Positions 21,318 through 30,938 of a stretch of DNA of 64,000 nucleotides are shown piece after piece (within the stretch, counting starts at the first letter, position 1; the number at the start of each line of letters is the position of its first letter). The position numbers were made by a program, and so were the translations under genes. Origin of the DNA: Acanthochlamys bracteata. Taxonomy: Eukaryota; Streptophyta; Magnoliopsida; Pandanales; Velloziaceae. A model generated the notes under the pieces. That model searched no databases, had not been told where the DNA came from, and saw only the letters and a list, made by a program, of their open reading frames with translations. Location: positions 7,487,524-7,551,523 of the forward strand of contig CM034132.1 of the NCBI GenBank assembly GCA_019914995.1, read 5' to 3'.

Positions 21318-21907
21318 ACAGTTGAGATCGGGCCGGATTCATTCTTGACAGCCGAATCGGAGATCGGAGTTGCGAAATCGAGCCGCGGAGGGCTCAATTT
21401 CGGCCGGAATCGCCAAATCGAGTTGGAGTGGAAGCCGAAGACGAAATCGGATATGGCCGGAATCATTCTCAACAGTCGAACAGGGACCGAAATCACGAAA
21501 TCAAACTGGAAACCGACCCATAGAGAACTCCATTTCAGCCAAAATGGCAAATCGAGACGGAGGGAAAGCCGGAGACGAAATCAGGCCGAATTATTCTCAA
21601 CAGCCGAATTAGAGACCGGAATTGCGAAATCGAACTGCGGAGAGCTCGATCTCGGTCGGAGTGGAAGCCGGAGACAAAATCGAGCATCCAATCTTGATCA
21701 CAAGTTCAAATCATGACTCTCTGTTGCGAAATCAAGCGTGGAGGACTCGATTTCGCAAGGTTGGAGGCGGAGAAAAGACGCCACTACGAAGTGAAGAGGA
21801 AAAAACAAGATTGTGATGCGAATGGTGGAAGCATGCTGCAGAGTTAGGTTAAACAGGCTCCAGCGAATCACAGTCGTCCGCTAATTAAGTGGCTGCATCA
21901 CAACCAT
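21318..21907 (-). repeat. Extra TIR segment with array and end unit
   Basis: These 590 bp closely match the reverse complement of about 14,750-15,400, covering the CGATTTCG array and one end unit. They directly follow the end of element 3 and run into the truncated transposase of element 4. This could be the end of another element 3-type copy or a rearranged right TIR. Confidence 0.7.
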
Positions 21908-23382
21908 TCAATTATCACAAATCAAGACAGAGCTATGACTATAGCTTTTGCAAAGGTATTTTCAAATACACAGTATAGATTTTTTATGACATGTCATGAA
22001 GAATTTTGCCGAGAAATTTTCAAATGTTTACTTCAAAAATTCTAAATTAAAAAAAGATATCAAATCATGTATTCAGAAAACTTTTATTTCTAGCACTTTT
22101 GAGATACAGTGGAAGGAATTAATGTCTGCATACAAGTTGCAGGAGAAGAAATGACTTCAGAATATACAAGATTCGAGAAAAATGGGCTCCGATTTATCAC
22201 TTGGATAACTTTTATGCCGGCACCAATACTATTGGACGTTCCGAAGGTATGAATTTCATCTATAAATATTTTTTTCAACCAACAACTCTTAGAGAGTTTG
22301 TGTTGAGAAATGGTAAGTGCTTGGATGGTTGAAAAGGAAAAAAGAAAGATTACACTAGTGAACATTCATATCACATTATTGATAGTAGTGCTTTCTTTTG
22401 AAAAATACAGCAAAAGTATATACGAGGAATATACGACAGGTTTTAAAAAAAATTGAAAAAGCTCAAGCTGAGTATGTATTGTATAACGATGAAAAGAGCG
22501 ATGATGATTATATGACCTGAATTTATAAGTCTCGAGTAGAAGTTGATCACTGTGTTTGGAAGGTGATGTTACACCACCACAAAGAAAAATAACTATGAAT
22601 GCAGGCTTTTTGAATTTATGGGGATTCCTTGTTGGCACCTTATAGAAATATTTCAGAGTCGTGATATAGAGTTATCAGATCACTTTATTCTTAAGAGGTG
22701 GATGAATGGTGCAAATAAATACAGAGCAATGTGTGACACTGGCCCAGCAAGTGGACATGAAAATTTTGAACTACTGAAAATTACCGAACTCTAAATGATC
22801 TCCAATCAATTGATTTATGAAGCGGCCGAAACCGATGAAAAATACCAAATGATGTTACATACATTACAAGAACTCTCACGGCGGTTTTAAGAGGTAAGGA
22901 AGATTCGGTTGATGATCCATGTACTGTCAATAAGAACTTATAAGCTCCAATTGATACTTCTCAAGTATTTCTTTTGAATCCTAACATCTTACAAACGAAG
23001 GGACAAAAAAAAGAAGTAAGGGTTTGTAAAGATAGTAGTAAGATAAAAGGTAGTTTGGAGAAAGCCACTACAAGAGTCAAAAAAAAAATAGGCAGAAGAT
23101 GTGTGTACTGTAGTCCGGCGTTAAATATGACAAATAAAATTATCCTGAAAATTCAAATAGAAAGAAAAAAATATGTAAGTATAATTATTTTTGAAAATTT
23201 TGATACCTAATTACTATCTTATTAGAATTTCATTTGAAATTGACATATGATATCACTTTCTTACTTTGATAGTGGAAGATAGAGATGATGATGAATATAA
23301 AGATGGAGATGATGATGCATATCTACATACAAGTGAATACGACTTCAGTGATGATGAAAAATTAGCTATTAATTTAGAGTAG
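21908..23382 (+). pseudogene. 5'-truncated FAR1-type MULE transposase (element 4)
   Basis: It begins abruptly in the middle of the DDE domain (ITNQDRAMTIAFAKVF) directly after the extra TIR segment. The FAR1-type zinc finger and the first DDE residue are absent. It continues through the helical region, a SWIM region (about 22,600-22,650, IPCWHLIEIF-like with a changed ligand), a knuckle region (about 23,095-23,150) and a phase-1 intron (about 23,175-23,272). The acidic tail ends in TAG at 23,380-23,382. The tail and 3' flank resemble element 2 (ELAINLE against ELAIHLE, then TTTGTATGTACTAT), so its nearest relative is element 2, not the adjacent element 3. It has many frame breaks. Confidence 0.75.
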
Positions 23383-24480
23383 TTATATTTGTATGTACTA
23401 TTAACTAGTTATTTGAATATTTTGATATTTTTGGATAAACACTTCAATATTATACTCAATCTTTTTTGACATAGATAGTGAGTTCTTTGAAAGTAAAAAA
23501 ATATAGATCTATAATTGTTTGCAAAATTATGTGAACAGAAAATAAAATTTTAACAATGAATAAAATTAGTGAAAAAAATAAATTAAAAAATAATAGTAAA
23601 AAAAAGAAAAATATAAATGAGAAAATAACTGTTAAATAAACAGTGAAATAATAATAGTGAAAAAAATAACCTAAAAAAATAAGCAATGAAAAAAATTATA
23701 TAACAGTAAAAAAAATAATAGAAAAAAAAAGAGTGAAAGAATGCTTGTACACAACTTATGTGTTATTTATAATGTCGTAGCAAGTCACCAATCACAAGAT
23801 TGTTTGAACTAGCACTGTAGAATTTTTGTTTTATGTAGAGTATCAACTTGTTTAGCCAGTAGCTCTGTTCAATAATCAATGTTTCATTATACAAACGAAT
23901 GTTTTTCAGCTTTCATGATTCATTTATTCACAAGCTTTCATATTTCATCCTTTCACAATCTTGCTGTTTCATGATTCATTCACAAACATTCACCTCTGTG
24001 CTCGACAACTACTCATAAAATATAAGCATGCATTCACATCATTAACAATATTTTTATTTACGACAACTCCTTCAAAACACTTTCATTAGTATAACACTTT
24101 CATTCACAACAATTTATTTAGAATGCTTCCATTCAGAACACTTTTATTCACAATGTTTATTTACAATATTCACAAGATTACAACTGTTTCATGCACTATT
24201 ACATCATTCACCACACATGCTTAGCTGCTTTGAGCAAGCTGAGCAGAAACACACTACCTGCGCAATATTTTATAATCTGGGTATATTGCATTCACTCATC
24301 CACTCATGACCAGTGCATTTCACTACATTCTCTAGCTACACTGCATTCATAACCACACATTTACCATTCATAATGGAAGTAGCATAAGCCAATGCATTTC
24401 ACTACATTCTGCCTAACCTGCACAATGCATCAGTTGAAAAATTTTGCTTATGCCTCTAGCAGTGTTACCGTAGTGATCAA
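23383..24480. other. Gene-free 3' flank of element 4, AT-rich with TTCATTCACA repeats
   Basis: A stretch at 23,460-23,740 is nearly all A and T with GTGAAAAAAATAA words. From 23,900 to 24,410 there are many ATTCACAA/CATTCACAT motifs, the reverse of the GTGAATGTGAATG motifs at 8,770-9,070. That fits the right terminal region of a MULE. I see no gene. Confidence 0.5.
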
Positions 24481-25025
24481 CCTGCAAAACAAATCATTAA
24501 CAAAAAAAGAAAATAAAACCAGTAACATCACGTAAACAACACACAAACACAAGTATGCCATAGCAGTAAAAAAAATAAAAAATTTAAAAAATTGATCGTT
24601 GTACTAAGATCATTTTTGAATCTCAGGATAATAGTCTAGATATCCCCAAAAAAGCAAATTAAAAAATATTCTGAAAGAAAACTTCTCAAGTTCGGCCGAA
24701 TTTGAGAATGGGTGAATCCGCTATCGAAATATGAAATTGAAAGCAAAATTGAAAGCTGGAGGAGCGAATTACCTACTATTTGGATCAAATTTTGATTTGC
24801 GCGAGGGAGACGACAAACTGAAAGGCGGGAGAAGAAGATTGAATTCCTAGCTCCGGAATTCGATCGGTGAGTGAAAGAAGAAGTGAGGAAGAAGATGGGA
24901 GATATATTTCGGAAAGAAGGTCGAGTGGCTTTGATCATCGGTGATGAAGATGACTAGAGAAGGATTTGTTCTGGAGAGCACGCGAAGCAGGAGAAGGAGA
25001 GAACTAAGAACTAGAGAAAAATGAG
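24480..25025 (-). other. Minus-strand leader-like unit, mirror of the unit at 7.6-8.8 kb
   Basis: On the minus strand, a pyrimidine-rich leader (25,020 down to about 24,790) is followed by a GT donor (GTAGGTAATTCGC near 24,770) and an acceptor (GATTTGTTTTGCAG) near 24,485. GTGAATG-type repeats follow. The order is that of the plus-strand unit at 7,690-9,060, though the sequences are different. A 100-codon open frame (24,636-24,938) has no family resemblance. It may be a transcribed MULE end. Confidence 0.35.
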
Positions 25026-25179
25026 CTTGAATAATGACTTCGTAAACATTAATGTGGGAATTTCCCATTTTACCCTTGGCAGCGTTTTTTTAAGCTTTGC
25101 CATTCACTTGATCCGACGGCTCAGATTGGCAGTGCCCTGCCCCTTAGGGTGGGGGTGCATATATATATATATATATATG

Positions 25180-25565
25180 AGAGAGATAGGGGTACTTCCG
25201 GGCACTCTCTTTCTGGTTTATGGTCGGGGTGACCTCCAAATCTAATATCCACCGTTGGATATGAAGAACTATGAATTAGAAACATATCAATAAAATTTCA
25301 GCTCAATCGGACTACGAATTCATGCTCATCCGGTCACTTGATCAAAATGACAGAAATGATACAATATATATTTGTAAGTTTTCTTACTTTCTGTCATCTT
25401 GATCAAGTGACCGGATGAATGTGAATTCGTAGTCCGATTGAGCTGAAATTTTATGGATATGTTTCTAACTCATAGTTCTTCATATCCAACGGTGGAGATT
25501 GAATTTGGAGGTTATTCCGATCATAAACCGGGGAGGAATGCCCGGGAGTGCCTCTATCCCTCCCC
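25180..25565. mobile_element. (TA)n-flanked fold-back MITE, family A copy 2
   Basis: The arms carry AACTCATAGTTCTTCATATC and CATATCCAACGGTGGAGATT and meet near 25,375. The ends GAGAGATAGGGGTAC...GGGCACTC and GAGTGCC...TATCCCTCCCC are inverted. TA tracts of 20-30 bp lie on both sides. Confidence 0.75.
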
Positions 25566-25590
25566 ATATATATATATATATATATATATA

Positions 25591-26006
25591 GAATAGGATG
25601 CATGCACTCCCTACACTCCATGCGCACTCTCTAACTATTTTTGGCTAAGAAGACCTCTAAATCTAATTTTCGCTGTTAGATATAAAGAATTTTGAGTTTA
25701 AAATATGCTGACAAAAATTTATAGCTCAATCGGACCGTGATTCGACCTCCATCCGGCATTTTGATTAAGATAACATAAAAAATATATATACATTTTGTAA
25801 ATTTTTATTATTTATATCAATTTGATCAAAAGGTCCGATGAAAGTCGAATCGGGGTCTGATTGGGTTGAAATTTTATCAGCATATTTTTAACTCATATTT
25901 CTTCATATCTAACGGTGACGATTAGATTTGGAATTCTCTCTAGCCAAATATTATAGGAGTGCGTATGGAGTGTATGGAAGGTAGGGAGTGCATGCATCCT
26001 ATCCCT
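25591..26006. mobile_element. (TA)n-flanked fold-back MITE, family B copy 2
   Basis: The ends are GAATAGGATGCATGCACTCC and its reverse near 25,985-26,006, separated from its neighbours only by TA tracts. It is more diverged from B copy 1 than the A copies are from each other, with TCTAATTTTCGCTGTTAGAT in place of the usual core. Confidence 0.7.
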
Positions 26007-26020
26007 ATATATATATATAT

Positions 26021-26403
26021 ACGGGCACTCCCTCTTTAGGGGCACTTCCTTTCTGGTTATGGTAGGAATGATCTTCAAATTCAATCTCCACCGTTGGATA
26101 TGAAGAACTATGAGTTAAAAGTATTCTTATAAAATTTCAGATCAATCGGACTACGAATTCAACTTTATCTAGTCAATTGATCAACATGACAGAAATGATA
26201 CAACATATATATTTTTAAGTTGTCTTACTTTTTGTCATTTTGATCAAGTGACCGATAAAGATGAATTCGTGGTCCGATTGCATTGAAATTTTATGAGTAT
26301 ATTTCTAACTTATAATTTTTTATATCCAACGGTGGAGATTGAATTTGTAGGTCTTTCCGGTCATAAACCAGGAAGAGAGTGCCCAAAAGTGCCCTTATCC
26401 TCT
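26021..26403. mobile_element. (TA)n-flanked fold-back MITE, family A copy 3
   Basis: Third family A element, with GGGCACTCCCTC at left and AGTGCCCTTATCC at right and the palindromic core meeting near 26,205. Three MITEs (A2, B2, A3) thus stand in a chain, each separated by one (TA)n tract. Confidence 0.75.
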
Positions 26404-27673
26404 ATATATATATATATATGAGCATCTTAATCATCTCACTAATCAAAATTGTGTAATTTAGTTGATACAATGGTACTTGTTGAAATACCAAAACCTTTCT
26501 CAAAGATCGTTTAGGGTTTAGGTTTTAAGATTAATACATGTTTCGTTAAACAAAAGTAAACCAAGCTTATTACCATAAAGAGCAAGTGTAAGCTCAAGTT
26601 ATTTAGTATTATGAAAATTCTTATGAGTTTGATCATATAATTGTAAGCTTAGAAATTTGCAACTTCAACAATACATCATAAGAAGCTTTCACTTTATCTA
26701 TCTGCATTCGCATCTCTTGATTTACCTATGAGCTCAATAATTGCTCCAAAAATCTATCTAGTATAGGTCTAATTCAATGTCCATAAGTATGGATCAGTCA
26801 TTACATGGTTTATTTGTTATCCTCACGCAACTTTATAATTTGAGGATGAATATTCCTTGGTATTACAGGATGCATCCTTACATGTGACATCTATCAGCCA
26901 TGCTTACTGACAACTACTTTTTAGGATGGTAAATCTAAAATAAACCCCATTAACTGCCGGCAGTATGTGTTTCGTCATCTAACACCAATTTAGTATAACT
27001 ACCCCTACAGCATATAAACTGTTGAAATATAGCTACCCTTCCAATGCTTGTAGCCTGTTTAAACACAACTAATGTCTCTAATGCTTACTACCTGCTGAAA
27101 CATAACTATTGCCATCTAATTGCACGTAATCCATTTTACCCTGCCTCTTACTCCGTTTAACCAACTCCAGTTCTGACTCAGCAACCGCAACTGTTGCTGA
27201 CATGCTAAAATCTCACCAACCACTACTGATGTCATAAGTTGCTTCACCAAACTTGGCTGAATTCTAGCTCTCCTTTTGAGCTACTTTCTAGAACTTGCTT
27301 CTTACAAGATCTTCTCTTTGTCAATATAGATCTCGGCACACTAGACGAGATCAACCTTAGAAACACAAGTTGTCAGATCCTTGATACATATTTCATTACT
27401 ATCTAAAACTTGCTTCATATTTGACCACTTGTTACAAAAGGGATAATTCGGAACTAATTTCAAGACAGAGCCGCTCTTGACAAGCATAGGAAAATAATTG
27501 AAAATTTTGTTACAAATATATGACAATTAAGATATAGATAAAATAGAGTAATAGTACATGGAAAAGCTCTCAACAAATTAAGAGAAAGATTTATAGGCAG
27601 TACCAATAAGAATTCAGTAATAATAAGTTGTACTATTCACTTCTATCAGTGAACAATAAATGCTCTTATCGAA
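26404..27673. other. No gene recognised
   Basis: AT-rich DNA with frequent stops in all frames. I see no family, TIR or strong repeat in it. Confidence 0.5.
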
Positions 27674-27681
27674 AGAAAAAC

Positions 27682-28244
27682 TAGGGGTGGCAATTCGGAT
27701 ATTTGGATCGGTTCCGGGTTGACAGATATAATAATCGGGTCAAAATTATTCAACTCTAATCCGACCCATTTATTTATATGGGTCAAAATTTGTCAATCCT
27801 AACCCAACCTATTTATAATCGGGTCAAACTCGGGTCGACCCAATTAATAATTAAAACTACTAAAATAAAAATTATAACTATTAATTTTTAATAATAATAT
27901 ATTAAAATTATTAATTATGATATATTTAAAAAAAATTATCAATTTTGACAAAATTTATAAATTAAATAAAAATTAGATAAATTAATATATATATATATTA
28001 AATTCAAATTTTTTGCTATTATTTTTTAATTATTAAGTAATATATACTATATAAATAGTTATACGAATTAAACGGGTCAATTTCGGGTCAACCCGAATCC
28101 GATCTGAATCCGTTTAAAATTTTCGAGTCATTTTCGGGTCGACCTGAAATTGACCCGAACCCGAGTAAGGTTTGATCCAAATTCGATTTTTTGGGCACGA
28201 TTTCGGGTCGAGTTTTCGGATTGGGTCGAAATTTGCCACCCCTA
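27682..28244. mobile_element. hAT-superfamily MITE with 8-bp target duplication
   Basis: The ends are TAGGGGTGGCAA at left and its reverse (TTGCCACCCCTA) at right. The 8 bp outside each end are identical (AGAAAAAC at 27,674-27,681 and 28,245-28,252), the signature of a hAT insertion. The subterminal parts are rich in CGGGT(C/T)GACC words; the centre is very AT-rich and non-coding. TAGGGGTGGCAA ends are known from plant hAT MITEs. Confidence 0.9.
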
Positions 28245-28252
28245 AGAAAAAC

Positions 28253-30475
28253 ACTCTCAATTATATACACACCATATAACACAATGTCGCACATGTTGAC
28301 AAGCATATACACACCACACAATGTCGCACATGTGTATCGTTGTTATCTGCAATGCTACTACACACAGCTATCTGCATCAAATGCACTTCAACCCTTTCAC
28401 GTCGTTCAATACTATTGCACTCCTGTCTAATTGCTGCATTGCAGGCTCGTGTGGCTACCTTATGGCTGCCTTTTGTAGCTTTTAGCAATTTAATTAAACC
28501 CTATACTTAACTTACACAACAACAATTAGAGACTAATCACAGCTAGCCTAATATGGTCCAATAGTAAGTGTAGCCCAGTCGATCATGCTCATACGCCTGC
28601 GCCGCCCCACATGGACACCATCCGAGCAGCCTACTCGGAATGTGCGCTTGCACCTGCCTCGTTGCTGCTCATACCTACATCCGTGGCTACGGAAGCGCCT
28701 TGCACCTATAACGCGATGTCGCTTAGCTCCTCTATGCAAGGATCTAGATTCACTCCCGCAATTGTTTCCTTGATGATCACATGCTCGTCGTCGTCGCTAC
28801 CAGAATTCACCCAATCTTGAATAAAGTCGATGTCAATTGATCCCTACAATTTCAATAATTCTAATCAAGCGGTCCCGTTCTGCCTACATCTTCATCAGTT
28901 GCATTAAGCTCTCTCTATCACTTATTCGTTGTGCTGAAGTTCAGTCCTTGGGACACTTATTGATTGACCCGAGCGGCTAGACCCAAAATGCCCTTCCGGC
29001 TAGTTTGAGCTGCACATTTAAATTTTTATAAGTATGTTTTATATCTTATTGTCGCATGTAAAGCAGCTTTAAATTTCCAATGAGACATGGCTTTATCTAT
29101 GATGGCTAAGATGGCAATGATATACGGTAGATTTAAACTCACTAGATACGTCCATAATAAAAAAGTCATGAACAATACAAAATAGTGGGCACCCCAAGTA
29201 AGCCGAGATATGATAAACTTTACAAATATCGAACTTAATTAAAAGAAGAATGAGCTATAATTATTTCTTACTGAAAAATGAACACTAATTTGTTTTGCTC
29301 ATGACAAATATAGCAACAATCATGTGAACAATTATTTTGAAAAAGGAGATATTAGTTAGAATATACAAACAATCAAATGAAATTTGTCGAAGACCTAAAT
29401 GCTACAACTTAGGTGACAAGAATGAACCGTAGATGCAGTAAAATATTGAATAAGTTTGAGGTAGTATAGTCCATCTTCTCGCGTAGATCCTATGAAACAA
29501 AAGAGGTCTGAAAGAAGGTTCGTGAGTAATTCAAATGTTTTGTAATTTTGGGAACTTAAAGAATATTATATTTGAAGTAGTAACATGCAAAAAATCTTTG
29601 ATCACAAGTTAATGTGATAAGAAAGTTGAATGATAGTTAAAGGAACGGACTTTCTATTAAAGACTATAAAGAAAGAGAAATTAGTTTAGAATCACAAAAT
29701 TGAATTTGGAAGATACCGTCTTATTGGGATGCTCCACTACTACGAATTTATTTTTCATAGTTTATGATAGGCCTTACAAACAATAGCTTCTGAGTGATTT
29801 TGGCTTAAGAAAGAAAAAGCAATTAGTGATAATTCTTCTATATAAGCCTGATAACATACAAAAGAATGATTTGCTTCTACTATAGTAGCATGACTTGGAA
29901 CATGGAGCGCATGGTTTGAATTTATAGACTTCTCCACTTAATAATACTGTTCTTCATTTCATAGTTTATATATATATAGAAAAGATATTAGTACTCTCTT
30001 TTTGTTAGACACTTTTTTGTAACTATAAGCACTCCCCCTAATTGGACGACCAATATGTGCTACATTATTTGATATGATGTTGTGAATGAAAAAGTCATAG
30101 AATCACCGTTTCACACTTATTTCTTTTTTTTTTTCTTCTTCTTCGAAGCATCTCTCGCCTCTCCCGAGCGAGATGCTCTCGCCACTGCTAGGTTTTGTTC
30201 TTGAGCAGATCTCTCCCAAATCTAGCTTTTCGTTCAAGCTAATCTTGCAAATTTTCAATATAAAAAGTCACCAAATATTTTTGTTGATAACATATATTTA
30301 ACAATCATGGTTTATACTTTGCACAAACTAATCTTGTATTTTTTGAATGCAATGTGAATATAAGTAATAAGACAATTTTGGTTAAAAATAGGTTAGATAA
30401 AATTAATTTTAAAAAAATTAAAAATTTGGAGAGTAGAAAAATTGTTTAATTGGAAAAAGGGGTAATCTTTATCCA
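28253..30475. other. Gene-free stretch upstream of MSH2
   Basis: It holds a short direct repeat (ATATACACACCA and AATGTCGCACATGT, twice within 28,262-28,336) and a more GC-rich patch at 28,580-28,830. On the minus strand that patch gives a short acidic reading frame (DWVNSGSDDDEH) that I cannot assign. The rest is AT-rich with no coding signal. Confidence 0.45.
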
Positions 30476-30479
30476 AATC

Positions 30480-30738
30480 TTTGGGTTTGTTTTTGCTATG
30501 AACTAAATTTGTGAAACTGAAGTTTTGAAATGAGTTATTCAAAAGTGAGTCAGTTTTTATTTACTTTTACTAAAATTGAGTTTAAAAGCGAAATTTTTAG
30601 TTTAAAATTATAAAATTTGAAAGTGAAGACTTTATTGAAAAAATTGAGTTTAATTTTTTATGTTTACTTTAATTTAAAAGTGAATTAAAAGTGGAGTTTT
30701 TGAAAGAAATAAGTGAGTTAAAAGTATAGTTTAACTCG
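30480..30738. repeat. MITE-like AAAGTGAGTT repeat next to the MSH2 promoter
   Basis: Contains GTGAGTTA, AAAAGTGAGT and AAAGTGAATTAAAAGTGGAG words. A related stretch lies in MSH2 intron 12 (43,125-43,330). Ends are not sharp and no target duplication was seen. Confidence 0.4.
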
Positions 30739-30820
30739 AATGCATATTCAAGCCTGTGGTGTAACCAGCAAAAATCCAACTGAACCCAACCCATTCCACG
30801 TTGAGATACATTACTTCCAT

Positions 30821-30849
30821 TTTCCCGCGGTCCCGTTTGCGTTTCCCGC
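30821..30849 (+). promoter_or_regulatory. Two E2F-type sites in the MSH2 promoter
   Basis: TTTCCCGC occurs at 30,821-30,828 and again at 30,842-30,849, 21 bp apart and about 90-118 bp before the start codon. It fits the E2F consensus TTTSSCGC. Plant replication and repair genes, MSH2 homologues included, are known to be cell-cycle controlled through E2F, so S-phase expression is the likely role. Confidence 0.7.
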
Positions 30850-30886
30850 CATCGAAATCGCAATTGATTTATTAGAAACCCCGAAC

Positions 30887-30922
30887 ATGATTCCCCAATT
30901 CGTAGATCTTCGTAGAAATTGA
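30887..30922 (+). promoter_or_regulatory. Short upstream ORF in the MSH2 leader
   Basis: An 11-codon frame, MIPQFVDLRRN then TGA, ends 16 bp before the MSH2 start codon. It would lower or tune translation if the transcript starts upstream of 30,887, which is likely but not shown. Confidence 0.45.
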
Positions 30923-30938
30923 AACACTCCGGAACGAA

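Noticed and set aside
1626-23382. FAR1/FHY3 light-signalling transcription factor genes
   Set aside because: The domains are the same, but each copy is broken and lies inside or beside MULE TIRs, so they are transposase pseudogenes and not the domesticated host genes.
27674-28252. Satellite or simple AT repeat
   Set aside because: The sharp inverted ends and perfect 8-bp duplication show a hAT MITE.
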